Below, one piece after another: positions 22,290-36,100 of a stretch of DNA of 64,000 bases. The notes beneath the pieces were generated by a model. It was not told the origin of the DNA, did not search any database, and saw only the letters and a list, made by a program, of their open reading frames with translations. The stretch is from Petunia secreta (taxonomy: Eukaryota > Streptophyta > Magnoliopsida > Solanales > Solanaceae), in contig JARKIP010000049.1 of assembly GCA_029990175.1 (NCBI GenBank), positions 10,394,001 to 10,458,000 of the forward strand, in the 5' to 3' direction. The stretch's first letter is position 1. Every line of letters begins with the position of its first letter. A program made the translations under genes and the position numbers.

Positions 22290-24155
22290 ACTTGGGAAGC
22301 CTTAAGGAAGAACAAAAGACACTTCATGTGTAATAAAATATACTCTTAGTATATATTATATTACAAGTAAAAGGCAAAATAGGCTCCCTCTTTAACCTCC
22401 TACTCAATATGTATGTACATTATTCACAAGTCTGGCTATTTACATTTTGTGGCTTTATTTCTTTAAATCTCTCCAAAATCTCCTCTTTCTTGACAATTAC
22501 TGCCAGAAAAATGGGAAAAGGGCTAAAAAGAGTGGAAGCTAGTTAGTATGGGTCAAGTCTCTTCTAAAACTTTACCAAAAATATCTGGACATGATTCCCA
22601 TTTACCAATTTCTCTCCTCTATACTGATATGTATGACCTTTTGGCTTTGTAAACCACCTTGCTTTCCAGCCTCTTTCCTGCATCTTTGATGCCTGCATGA
22701 TAATATCTTCTTATGCATACTCTTATCTGACACTTCAATATAATATATTGGCAGATGTTTTGAACTGTAAATGGTAATAGTTTAAACTGCTTATGTACCA
22801 AGACTTCATAACTATACTGGGATAAAGGTACCTTGATTAATTTCTTATTGAAAAAAGAAACTAACATGTTTGCTCTGGAGGTATGATATTCGTAACATTC
22901 ACAGTACACGAATAGCTACTAGCTTGTGCAAATTATGCTCGCTAATAGTATCACAGTAAAACCTTGAACAGAGAAAAGCCACTATACGAAAAAACTGAAA
23001 CTCTCACCAACATATTGGAGGAGGGAGGGAATAAGGGTGAGAACTGGGAAACAGGTCCAGGGTTGTGGTGGTTGGATAATTGAAGTAATTGCTTTGCTGT
23101 TTGTTTCTTTTTTCCTGAGGAACTTGTCTAAATTTTTCTAAGCACAGGTCAAAGAGTTTCTTAGAATGATGACAACCTGTATCCTTGAACCAACATTCTT
23201 GATTGACTTCTCACTATTTCAGTTTTATATTATCAATACATGCTTTTGGTAATTTTGGTCTGCCATATAAAGAAATTAATATTGTCACTCAGCTATGCAG
23301 AAAGCACACAATTGAACTATCTAGTGTAAGAAGTCTTGCAATAAATGCTTCTCTCAACTGGTAGCTATGACTAATTGATTCATCCAATTAAACTCAAAAA
23401 CTTAATGAGTCAAAGATGGCAAAGGAGCAGGAAGATTCATGAAAACTAGCTGCATCACCTGACGTTGCCTGTGTTCTAACGTAATTTTTCTGAATTAGCA
23501 ATTTCATATTCTCCATTTTCAAGAAATCTTTGATCAGGTCTAAGTTGCAAGAAAAGAAAACATAGGAATCATTCACCTTCGTCAGGCAATATTCAAGAAT
23601 ATCAAAAGTGTAGAAGGACAAGCAGAAGTTATTTTTATTTGAGGATGCCTAGAGAATTACAATTTGATATCTGGCTTAAGCTATCTTTCATCTATGGAGC
23701 ATAAAAATGTAATACGAGTGATAACACCATTATAAGAAGGCAATAATTTCAAATACAATATGTTCTGCACCTTCTGATCGTACTACCTGATGGAGTCGCA
23801 GAATTGCTAAAATGATATAAAAAGATGCAGCACTTTCAAACCATAATCTCCGACAAAAACTAAAGTTCTGAAGATAATAAACTTCAGATAGCACCATCCA
23901 TCAGACCAAAAGGTAGCACATTTGATAAAATGGAATTAGACAGTATGAAAAATACAAACACTGATGATGTTGAGATATGCACCTGGTGTGGACTTCTATT
24001 TATAATGGACTGCTTCTTAAATTTATTCTCGCAAGAGTAGCCACCATTTCCTTGGATATGCATCATACCATAGTGGTTGCAACAGAGTTTCCCTAAAATG
24101 AGGTTGTAGATGGAAGTAGTTACCTTATAGTATAAGTTCAACAGTTCAGCAAGTA
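22290..24155 (-). pseudogene. Truncated duplicate of the 3' half of the ORP gene
   Basis: This stretch parallels 26920-29870 of the intact ORP gene. On the minus strand, 24123-23983 is an intact 47-codon copy of ORP exon 6 (VTTSIYNLILGKLCCNHYG). The next exon is missing, with about 0.9 kb absent relative to the parent. Exon 8 survives near 23550-23450 but a one-base deletion gives a stop (EKLR then TAG). The last exon near 22702-22590 starts ASKMQERGWKARWF and then degenerates. No promoter or 5' exons are present. This is a DNA-level partial duplication because introns are retained. Confidence 0.85.
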
Positions 24156-24218
24156 TGATATAGACTCCTCCACTTATCAAAAAATGCTAAACTACTCAAA
24201 ACTTGGTCAAGTAAAAAT

Positions 24219-25772
24219 CTAATCGGTATCCATCTTTTCTTCTTTCTCAATATATTTGCTTGACCAAAGCTTGATTGTTCGGTCATGAGACACGGTGGCA
24301 ACAAATTGCCCATCTCCCGCCACATCCAACGACGTGACTTTTGCCTCATGACCACATAGTGTCTTTACATGTTTGAAATCCCTGATGACCATACCTGAGC
24401 AGTCGTATCATAGGAACCTGTAACCAAAAAGTATCCCTCTTGAGGTTCAAATTTAACTTGTGAAATAACATTGGAGTGAGCAGGTATGGTGTACAAAGAT
24501 TTTCTCTGCCTTAAGTCCCAAATTCGGCAGGTATTATCTTCACCACCACTAGCCAGATGATAACCATTGGGAGAAAAACTGACACCAAGAACCGGTTTAA
24601 CATGGCCTTCTACAGCAAGAATACTTCGTCCAGTCCTTAAATCCCACACTCTAACAAGTGCATCCAGCCCACATGATGCCACTAATGAACCATCATGGTG
24701 AAAGGACAAACCATACACACTCCTACTGTGACCTTCTTGCAAAAGCAACTCTCCACCGCTCTCTACATCCCATAATCTCCAAGTTCAGTCAAAGCTAGTT
24801 GTGCCCAAGTACTTTCCACAAGGATGGAAGGCAATCTGAGCTAAACGGGCTAAATGTACCTCAAATGTTCTGAGAAGAGACCCTTCTGAGTTCCATAACT
24901 TTGCAGTTCTGTCAGCAGATGCAGTAGCTAAATGATTGTTTGTTGGAGAGAACACAACATCAGTAGCTTGTTCAGTGTGACCTTTAGAGTGGAAACATTT
25001 TGCACTTGAGGCATACTCCATACCTTTGCAATTCCACTCAGTGAACAGGTCGCTAGCATCTTTCCATCATGTGAAAACGAACATCCAGAAAGAGGTCGAT
25101 CATCTCCAATTTCACTGCTATCAAGGGTCAGGGTTCTTGCTTGCTTCAAAGCCCAATCAACCTCTGCATCCGCATATTCATCTGGATCGTCCCTCTTCCT
25201 CCTTGCCCGATGGAGACCTAAAGCTGACTTAACCAAAGAATACATTGCGATTTCTACCCTAGCATCAAAAAGTGCTTTTGATCCTTCTGTGTAAAAGGGG
25301 TACTAAATATCCTCGTCCTCTGCTGGTGCAGCAGAAGCAGCAGCTTCTTCGTTCTCATGAGCTTTCATCAGCTTTTCCAACTGCCCTTGTGCATCAAGCC
25401 TTGCCATAAGCATTCTCAGACGGTCCCTTCTTTCCATCTCCCTTTCTCCAAAGAGAGTTATAGGTTCACCAAGCCTTTGAAGTCGAGCCCGAACAGCCAT
25501 GTCATTTGTAGGAACTGCTAGAGCAGCAGCACGTCTCTTCATCAGAAGCTCTTGCATAGCTTTTTCCTGCCTCTCTCTAACTATTTTGCTCTCCTCAGAA
25601 ATCTCATATTCTTGAGCTGACCCCGCACCTCCACGATCAGCCATTTCTTCATCAGAATCTGAATCACTCCCCTACGTACAGGCAGACGAACAGGCAAGGG
25701 AGCTATCAAACTATCGCCAACTAGAATCGAAGGCTCTGCAGTCGAAACTGGAATTCCATCCTCGGCATCCAT
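24219..25772 (-). pseudogene. PRP4-like (U4/U6 snRNP WD40 protein) intronless pseudogene
   Basis: The minus strand reads through a PRP4/LACHESIS-type protein without introns. It has the PRP4 N-terminal motif EISEESKIVRERQEKAM and LGEPITLFGEREMERRDRL, then seven WD40 repeats ending in HDRTIKLW, with a stop at 24221-24219. PRP4 proteins belong to the U4/U6 snRNP in the nucleus. The frame is broken by a shift near 25675, a TAG where a residue precedes YPFYTEG (about 25303), a one-base loss near 24990, a TGA replacing the Lys before TWRLWD (24787-24785), and a shift near 24385. Absence of introns plus multiple lesions fits a processed retrocopy. A clear poly(A) and target duplication were not found, and the proline-rich N-terminus is mostly missing. 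Confidence 0.85.
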
Positions 25773-25914
25773 ACCCTGATCAAACAAAAGTCTGCAATTG
25801 GTAGGCTACTTCTATAGGTACAGGAATTTGTGTGCCTTAAATAAATAGCAAGCTTTATGAAGGAGTCGGGAGGATATTGGATAACTTGTTCCAGGAATTT
25901 GCATGAACAAATTA

Positions 25915-26890
25915 TCACCTATTTATAGTAGTAAACAAATCCCGACTAAAATTTTAAAACTATTTCTATATCAAATCGTAATCAATCTATGATTACTAAT
26001 TTTTGTTTGATTCCAACAACTCAAAGGTTAATTAATTGACTACAAGTTGGCATAATAAAAACTTTTTGATGGCGAAATATTCCAATTCCTATGCCACAAA
26101 TATTTACAGTATCATTTTTGTTCCCCTTGTGATTATGTCTGACCGCAGATTTTGTACAACAAGTACGACCATGACAATGAGGTTTCTCTCTAGCACACAT
26201 AGTGCACTAAAATTCACATTAGAGTATTTTCATAAAATACAAGCACTGCGTGTGAATAACATTTTTCTCCATTTTTAAGAGACGAGGAAGATGATGTTGA
26301 TCCAGATGAATTATCCCACGAGATATAAAAGATGGAGTACAATTTATTATTTAATAGATGTATAGTTCAAGAAATATATGACAATTTCAATTGGGGTGCA
26401 TGGAGTACTACTCATCCATCAATGTTCCCAAGAATCTATAGCTCTAACTCACTTGTATCAAACCAAATTCTTGTATTTGAAATTATCAAGATTCATTGCA
26501 AATGTCAAGTGAAACTGGGAACTGTACTAGATGTGCAGTTTTCTCAAATTAACATTCTACTAATAAAAATTCGATTTGAATTCAGGTGTATACACTATAA
26601 ATTCGATTTGGAAAACAAATGTGCTAAGTAGTAGGAGTAATACTTTTTTTAATAAGCTGAATTATGCAACTTGTCAAGTATCACATTGTATCTAGTTTTA
26701 AATCTCATGAAATCAAGTATTCAAACACAGGTAAAATAAAAGTCAAGTGCTAATCAGGAGTTTAAGATTCATTAGAAAGTGTAACTATTGAGGAGTAGTA
26801 AAGTTTGTACAATAGAAATAAACTTTACACGTTCAGACATCTTACGATCTCAAATAAATCTTCTCAAGTTGTAGAACAGAACGACTCTTG
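25915..26890 (+). pseudogene. Second broken copy of the RING gene 3' half
   Basis: Recognisable pieces are: intron-3 sequence (about 26060-26110); a degenerate exon 4 before 26180 (GACCATGACAATGAG then GTTTCT); exon 5 at about 26281-26321 (GAAGATGATGTTGATCCAGA), with the donor GT changed to AT; and the end of exon 8 with its 3' flank (AATGTTCCCAAGAATCTATAG, about 26422). Exons 6 and 7, which encode the RING, are deleted. From 26640 to 26890 it parallels 20160-20400 downstream of the intact gene. It then joins directly to the ORP 3' flank. Confidence 0.8.
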
Positions 26891-27133
26891 AATTTCAAGG
26901 AAGATTTGGAGCAAACAAAAGGGTGGAATTCCCTTAAAGGAAGAATAAAAGACATCTCCTTTGTACTAAAAATATATATAGTACAAGTAAAAGGCAAAAT
27001 AGGCTCCCTCTTTAACCTCCTACTCCATATCTATGTACATTTTCGTGAGTCTGTCTATTTACATATTGTGGTTTTATTTTGTAAAATCTTTTCCAAATCT
27101 CCTTTTGCTTGACAATTACTGCCAGAAAATGGG

Positions 27134-30100
27134 TCAAATCTCTTCTAAAACTTCACCAAAAATATCTGGACATGATTCCCATTTACCAATTTCTCTAGCT
27201 TCCCAGTATCCTCCTATGTACTGATATGTATCACTACCTTTTGCCTTTGTAAACCACCTTGGTTTCCATCCTCTTTCCTGCATCTTTGATGCCTGCATGA
27301 TTATCATGTTATGCATACTACTATATAATGTATTGGCAAATATTTTGAACTGTAAATGCCAATAATTTAAACTGTTTCATGTACCAAGACTTCATAACTA
27401 TACTGGGATAAAGGTACCTAGATTAATCTCTTACTAGAGGTATGATATTGGTAACATTCACAACACACAAACAGCTACTAGTTTATGCAAATAATGCTCG
27501 CTAATATCGTATTAAAACCTTGAACAGAGAAAAGCCACTGTACCATACTAAAAACTGAAACTCACCCACATATTTGGGAGGGAAGAAATAAGGAAGAAAC
27601 TGGGAAACAGGTCCAAATGGTGGCGGTTGAATAATTGAAGTAGTTACTTTGCTGTTTGTTTCATTTTTCCTTTTTTTCAAAAGGAACTTGTCTAAATTTT
27701 CGTAAGCACTGATCAACCGATTCTTAGTATGATGACAACCTGCATTCTTGAACCAACATGCTTGATTGACTTCTCACTATTTCAGTTTTATATTATCAGT
27801 ACCTGCTTTTTGTAAATTTGGTTTACCATATAACGAAAATTAATACTGTCAGTCACACAGCTGTGCAGAAAGCACACAAAGGAACCATCTATTTTAAGTA
27901 GTCCTGCAATAAATGTTTAACCCTCTCAACTGGTAACTATATGACTAATTGGTTCATCCAATTAAACTCAAAAACTTAATGAGTCAAAGATGGCAAAGGA
28001 GCAGGAAAATTCATGAAAACTAGCTGCATCACCTGACGTTGCCTTTGTTCTAAGCGTAACTTTTCTGAGTTAGCAGTTTCATATTCTCCATTTTCAAGAA
28101 ATCTTTGATCAGGTCTAAGCCTTGAATCTGTCGGAGGCAACTTTTCCTGTTCAAAGAAATAGTAACATAGGTGCCACCATGTGAGTGAAGACTAAATATA
28201 TTTTGCATAAACTATTTGGTTACAGAAAGGACTAGTAATTATGGATTCCCAGTACCTCAAGATCAGGAGAGAGCTCATTTAGGGTGATTGCAAAACGTGT
28301 AAAGCTGTACTTTGTTTGGAATTTTGAGGGTTTGCTCCGCTTCCAAAGCAAATATGCCTGATCTTGTCCTAAATCATTCGATGAACTATTCCCATTGCAG
28401 TAATGCAAACTTTCATCCCATTTCCCAAATACCGTTGCGACAGTTTTTCCACTACTATCTTGAACAATTCCATGTACCTGCCATGCAAGTTTCAGTATAC
28501 AGATCATTTATGAAGCCTTAATCATCCTCTGAATAACATAAATTCACTCAAAATATAGAGTTTATAAGAAAACTAAACAAGAATGAATTTTTGTATCAGA
28601 GAGAATTGTTAAAATTAGTTATTTTTGTGTCGAAGGGAAATACATGAACTCCATGGAGAAATTCTAGGTTTTTTACAGATAGACAAAAGATCTACAAAAA
28701 GTAGACATAGTAACGAAAAAGTGGGCGGTGATCCCAGGTCAGCGTTAGAATACAGTGACAGAATTAACAGAAGCCATCAAGAAAAGAAGATGGAAAGAAG
28801 CTTGACAAAGGAGGCCAAGAAGGTAGGTCAGGTGGATAACTTTGACAAATATGTTCATGCGTGCTGTGTGCTCTAGTAGTCATTAACTCTTTGATCAGAT
28901 ATCTGGCCAGGGTAGCAATGGTTGAGTGAGGCTCAATGGAGGTGGGATATGCCATAAGAAAGGCAGCAAAGGCAGTGAATGCTGAACTCGTTATCAACAT
29001 AATTCTGCAGTTATATGCATTCATGATAGTATTATCACATGCTAAAAGAAAAGAAACCATTGGAATCGTCTACCTTCGTCGGGTAATATTCAAGAATGGC
29101 AAAAGTCTATAACCACATTAAGATTGATAAACAAAAACTTGCTCCTGCAAAATGAGCCTATAATCAACCTTTCATCTATGGAGCATGAAAAAGTAACATG
29201 AGTGGTAACTTACTTTTTTTGGTAAATTAACACAAGTGATAACACCTACCCCGTGAAGACAACTCTATGGAACAATAATTGTTATGAACATAGACTAATC
29301 ATACTGAAATATCACATGGACGAGAAGCAAAATAACTAGTACAAGGACCACATAAGAAGGAAATAATTTCAAATAGAGTCTGTTTTGCACATTCTGATTG
29401 TACTAATCTGATGGAGTGCACGGAATTGTTGAAAGGATAGCAGTATTCAGTTCTAAAAAAATGCAGCACTTTCAAACCAAAATTTAGAACATTTGATTGA
29501 ATTTAATTAGACACAACAACAACAACTCAGTGAAATTCCACAGGATGGGGTTTGGGGAGGGTGAGATGTACGCAGACCTTTTCCCTACTTTGTTAGAGGT
29601 AGAGAGGGTGTTTCCAATAGACTGCAATTGAATTAGAGAGTATGAAGAATACAAACACTGATAGTGTGGAGATATGCACCTGGTGTGGAGTTCTATTTAT
29701 AATGGACTGCTTCTTAAATTTAATCTTGCAAGAGTAGCCACCACTTCCTTGGATATGCATCATACCATAGTGGTCACAGTAGAGTTTCCCTAAAATGAGG
29801 TTGTAGATGGAAGTCGTTACCTGATAGTATAAGTTCAACAGTTCAGCAAGCATAACACAATGAGCAGCAGTGCTTGTCATTAAAATACACATACCTTGCT
29901 CCACCGGAATGATTCTCCATCATCAAACTCTAAGTTAAGGACACCAAGTGGATCTACTTGAATTGATGGACCCCAAAATTTACTTTTTAGCGTGGTATCT
30001 CCCCACATTCTCCAACCACGGCCCTCACAGTTGCAGGCAAGAATCAAGGGGTGATGACTTACCTATGCCAACAGGAAAAAAGAGCTCTTCATAATCATTA

Positions 30101-33100
30101 ATGTCATTTTTTAAGAAAAAAAAAAGCGTGAGATCCATCCAACAGTGCAATTAATTTCATGAATGGAATTAGCCAATAGCTAAACAAAAAGAAATAAAAA
30201 GAAAACCATTACCTTACTATGTTAAGGAGTTTGGACAAATGGATTTGACAAAGCCTGACAAGTAATAGTTCCAACCTAAGAAACAGCTTAATACAAACTG
30301 TCTCTCGGAATGTGACAACAAATAAAACAGAGGGAGTACAATGATATCTCTTTGAACAGACGAAGAAGCTTCCTTAATGTAACTATAGTTCGCCATACGG
30401 TTCTATTTTCTCAGTCTGATATATTATGAAAAGGATGAGTGTTTTCTGATTTATTCCTCCTTTTTGTCTTGTTATCCTTCACCTCTTCTAATCTTCATCC
30501 TCCTTTATTTCCTTCCCCACTCTACTTTTTTTCCTTAGCAAGAAGGTACCTTAATTTGTCTCGCTGGAGGCATAAAAGAGGAAGGGAAAAAGTACAAAGA
30601 CAAACTTAGGATGATCCATCATCTTATCCTCATAAACTATAAGGAAACGAATACAATGTGGTTTTTCAGTACAATACCTCAGAACATTACTTCAGCAAAC
30701 TCCGCGTTTTGTTTTCATAAGCTTCCTTTAACAGTACTAAGTATTCAAAACTTAAATTATGCATGTGGCTCATGAAGAAAAGGAAGATTTACCGTGATCT
30801 ATTTCCCTCTCTCATATACGACCTCAGAATCCCTCGAGCTAAAAAGTTAGATTCAAAATCTGAGAGCAGCACTTGTACAGATGAAGTATTTCCAAAAGAT
30901 ACATTGCCTTTCACCCTTTTGTTGAGCTCCACAAACTTGTCTTTGTATCCGCACATGTGGTTGCTCGCTCCATTATCCAGATACCACGAACCACAATCAT
31001 CTTTGTCTTCTTGCTTGAGTGCTAGCAATAATGTTGACTCTTCATCTTCCTTGTTGTCGTCAACAAGGTTGGCCTTTTCTTCAACATTGCTACGACATTC
31101 CCAGGAATAATGGCCAAATTTATGACAATTATAGCACTCAACTTTAGATTTATCATACCTCTTTTCATTTGTTTCTTGATGGTAGCCACGTCCTCTTCCA
31201 CCTCCTCGGCCACGACCTCTATATGTTTGGTGACTTTTCTCTTCATTGTTGGAGTTTCTATCATTGGTTCTTCCTCTTCCACGACCGCCACCACGTCCTC
31301 TGCCTCGTCCACGGCCTCGATAGCTCTTTTCACCTCCATCATCCTTCAATGATGCCTTGGTTTTAAGGAGTTGCTCCAACGGCTCTTCTTGCCTCCTCTT
31401 AATTTTTTCTTCGTGGGCTTGCAAAGAACCTTCCAGTTGCTCCACCGTCATAATGTCTAAATCTTTAGACTCCTCAATAGCACACACCACAAAATCGAAT
31501 TTAGGTGTTAGGGAGCGAAGGATCTTTTCTACCACACGGACATCTTCAATTTTCTCTCCGTACCTTTTTAATTGGTTCACAACAGCCCGCACTCTTGAAC
31601 CATAATCCGAAATGGATTCGGTTTCCTTCATTTTTAAAGCTTCAAAATCAGCCCTTAGAGATTGAAGCTTCACCTTCTTCACTTTGTCAACTCCTTGGAG
31701 AGATGTTTGTAAAATCTCCCAAGCTTCTTTTGATGTGGTTGCATCGGCCACCTTCTCAAACATGGTATCATCCAAACATTGATGGATAAGAGAGAGAGCT
31801 TGTTGATCCTTCTTCCTTAATTTTGCCAAAGCATCCTTCTCATTTTGAGGCAAAGTTTCCTCATTGTCGGGTTCTTCAAATCCTTCTTCTACAATCTTCC
31901 ACGCATCTTGAGAGCCAAGTATGGCTTTCATCCTTATACACCATTTTTGGTAGTTCTCTTTTGTAAGACGGGGAAATTGGAAAGCAAGTAGGCCATTGCC
32001 ATTATTTGCCATGGCTCTGATACCACTATGTTAGGAAAAAGAGAACAATATAGAAGAAAGGTTGTATACTAAACAAAGAAGAAGAGGAAGGGAAGAACAC
32101 TTTGTATTTTGGGAGAGGAGTTGTTTTTCATTCAACTTGGTGCAAATGGCAATACAAAGGAGGCTATTTATAGGTGCTAATGGAGCACTCTAGAACCATT
32201 CTAGATAGACCTTATTACCTAGAGAACACAAAAGATAATTCTAGAGTTTCTACAAGATAAGATTTATCCCCTAGGAATTTGAGCATTCTAGACTTTGCAT
32301 ATACTAGATCATCCAAGACAATTCTAGACTAACAAGTTCAAGAACAAGGTACAAGCACCTAGTAGTATCTAGAGAATTCTAAATTATTATTATTATTATT
32401 ATTATTATTAACACTCCCCCTTAATTTTGAATTTTCTTCTGCACCCCAAGACTTGATCTCAATCTTCAAAAATCCTCAAACTTGAGTGGCTTTGTGAAAA
32501 TATCCGCAACTTGATCATGAGTCTTCACATATATGAGCTCCACTTCTTTATTGGCAATCCTCTCCCTGATAAAGTGATATCTTGTATCAATATGCTTGCT
32601 TCGTTCATGATACACCGGATTCTTGGCAAGTTCTTGAGCAGATTTATTGTCGATATAAATCTTTGTGGCTTCATCTTGTGGCAAATTGAGCTCCTTTAGT
32701 AATCTCCTTAGCCAAACACCATGACATGTACATGATGTTGCTGCCACATATTCAGCTTCACAAGTCGACAAAGTAACAATATCCTGTTTCTTAGAGCTCC
32801 AACAAACAGCACATTTACCCAAGAAGAATAAAAATCCGGTAGTGCTTTTTCTATCATCAACATCTCCCGCAAAGTCACTATCACAATATCCCACAAGCTT
32901 GAAGTTACTAGAAGATGAATATAATAGCCCAAAGTCAACCGTACCTTTTAGGTAACGAAGTATTCTTCTAGCTGCCTTTAAGTGGGTAGAAGTAGGAGCT
33001 TCCATGAAGCGACTTACAACTCCAACCGCATATAGTATATCTGGCCTTGTACATGTCAAGTACCTTAGGCTTCCCACAAGACTCTTGAAAAGAGTAGGAT

Positions 33101-36100
33101 TTACCTTTTCTCCATCATCAAACTTTGACAACTTTAATCCACTCTCCATTGGTGTATTCACAGGATTGCAATCAAGCATGTTAAACTTCTTCAACACTTC
33201 CTTTGCATAGCTTTCTTGAGAGATAAATATGCCTTCCTCCATTTGCTTCACTTCTAAACCCAAGTAGTATGACATGAGACCTATGTCCGTCATCTCGAAC
33301 TCACGGGACATAGCCTTCTTGAAATCTTCAAACAAACTTGGGTTATTTCCCGTGAAAATAAGATCATCAACATAAAGACAAACAAGTAATATATCTCCAT
33401 TAGAATATTTGATATAAAGAGCATATTCACTAGGGCAACGAACAAACCCATTTTCTTGAAAATACTTGTCAATGCGGCTGTTCCATGCCCGTGGTGCTTG
33501 CTTCAATCCATATAATGCTCTTTTCAGCCTCAAAACTTTGTCTTCATGACCTTTGACGACAAAGCCCAACGGTTGCTCAACGTAGACTTCTTCTTCAAGA
33601 TAGCCGTTCAGGAAAGCCGACTTGACATCCAGCTGATAGATCTTCCACTTCATTTGTGCCGCTAAAGAAATAAGCAAGCGAATCGTCTCCATGCGGGCAA
33701 CGGGTGCATAGACTTCCTCATAGTCCACTCCATGCCTTTGCTTGTAACCTTTTGCCACAAGTCTTGCCTTGTATCTCTCGACCTTTCCTTGTGCATTCTT
33801 TTTTGCCTTGTAGACCCATTTTACTCCAATTGCTTGATGACCTCTGGGAAGAGTTGTAAGCTCCCATGTGTTGTTCTTCTCTATTGCCTTGATCTCCTCT
33901 TCCATAGCTTGTCTCCACTGTTTGTTCCTGACAGCTTCTTCAAAATTCACTGGTTCACTTTCAACAAAGAGACAAACTAAGTTACTATAATCAAAGTTAG
34001 TAATTCTTTCAGTATTCTCAAGGAGATCCACCAAAGTTCTTGTTTTCTCTAGCCTTTCTCCATTTGAGCTTTCTGCAGGTGAATGAGATGCAACATTAGT
34101 TGGAGAAGGAGGAGGAGTTGGATCTTGCAAAGGTGCCACGTGCTCTTGTTCTTCTTCATCTTCAAAATATGGGAGAAAATCGTATGTCCTTTCTTCTTGA
34201 GCTTCCCAATTCCATGCTGCTTCTTCATCAAATTCAACATCGCGGCTCACCACCACTTTGCCATTTGTTGGGTTGTACAACTTGTACCCTTTTGAGCTTG
34301 TGTCATAGCCAACGAACACATGCTTGACACTTCGATCATCAAGTTTAGCTCTCCCTTGTTGTGGCACATGGGCATAGGCTATGCTCCCAAAAATTCTCAA
34401 GTGTTTGACACATGGCTTTCTTCCGCTCCATGCTTCTTGAGGAGTTTGATCTTTCACATTCTTTGTGGGAGACCTGTTACTCAAATAAACAGCACAAGAA
34501 ACAGCCTCGGCCCAAAATTCCTTGGGCATATTTTTAGCTTTCAACATACATCTAGCCATATTAAGAATGGTTCTATTTTTTCTCTCTGCAACTCCATTTT
34601 GTTGCGGTGAATAAGGTACCGTTAGAGGGCGACGAATTCCATGAGATTCACAAAATTCATTCAATTCTCTCGAAGTAAATTCGCCTCCTCTATCGGACCT
34701 TAAAGCTTTTATTTCAAAGCCACTCTCCTTTTCCACCATTGCTTTAAAATTTTTAAATGCACCAAACACTTCTGATTTTTTCTTTAAAAAATAAACCCAG
34801 GTCTTTCTACTGAAGTCATCAATAAAGAGTAAGAAATATTTACTCTTACCAAAAGAAGGTGGAGTGATTGGCCCACACACATCGGTATGAACAAGTTGGA
34901 GTGGCTTGGTTGCTCTTGATGTGGCCTCCTTAGGAAAACTCCTCCTTGCATGTTTTCCAAGAAGACAGGCTTCACACAACTGATTGGGATGATTTATTAA
35001 AGGCATCCCGTGCACCATCTTCTTTTCTCCCATTGATTTGAGTGACTCAGAATTCAAGTGCCCAAATCTCATGTGCCAACACCATGATTCTTCTTTCACA
35101 TTTGCATTCAAACACTTTGCTTCAATTGTTTTAAGATTCAAAGAAAACAATCTATTCTTTGACATATGAACTTTAGCAATTAGAGTGCCACTTGAATCTC
35201 TAAGCCAAAGGTTCATATCTTTCATATGTATGTCATATCCCTTTTCAAGAAATTGGCCCAAGCTCAAAATATTATTTTTTAACTTTGGCACATAGTAAAC
35301 ATCTTTGATCAATTTGTGACTACCATCTTTAGAGGAGATAAGAATCGTACCTATCCCTTCAATTTGGATCTTTGAAGTATTTCCAAAAGATACATTGCCT
35401 TTCACCCTTTTGTTGAGCTCCACAAACTTGTCTTTGTATCCGCACATGTGGTTGCTCGCTCCATTATCCAGATACCACGAACCACAATCATCTTTGTCTT
35501 CTTGCTTGAGTGCTAGCAATAATGTTGACTCTTCATCTTCCTTGTTGTCGTCAACAAGGTTGGCCTTTTCTTCAACATTGCTACGACATTCCCAGGAATA
35601 ATGGCCAAATTTATGACAATTATAGCACTCAACTTTAGATTTATCATACCTCTTTTCATTTGTTTCTTGATGGTAGCCACGTCCTCTTCCACCTCCTCGG
35701 CCACGACCTCTATATGTTTGGTGACTTTTCTCTTCATTGTTGGAGTTTCTATCATTGGTTCTTCCTCTTCCACGACCGCCACCACGTCCTCTGCCTCGTC
35801 CACGGCCTCGATAGCTCTTTTCACCTCCATCATCCTTCAATGATGCCTTGGTTTTAAGGAGTTGCTCCAACGGCTCTTCTTGCCTCCTCTTAATTTTTTC
35901 TTCGTGGGCTTGCAAAGAACCTTCCAGTTGCTCCACCGTCATAATGTCTAAATCTTTAGACTCCTCAATAGCACACACCACAAAATCGAATTTAGGTGTT
36001 AGGGAGCGAAGGATCTTTTCTACCACACGGACATCTTCAATTTTCTCTCCGTACCTTTTTAATTGGTTCACAACAGCCCGCACTCTTGAACCATAATCCG

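Noticed and set aside
24146..24355. Separate small gene on the minus strand
   Set aside because: It is the shifted frame of the last WD40 repeat of the PRP4 pseudogene, which continues in another frame to 24219.
30763..31789. Plus-strand open frames opposite the copia gag (also at 35395-36280)
   Set aside because: Antisense shadows of the gag frame; the two sets are identical because the gag segment is duplicated.
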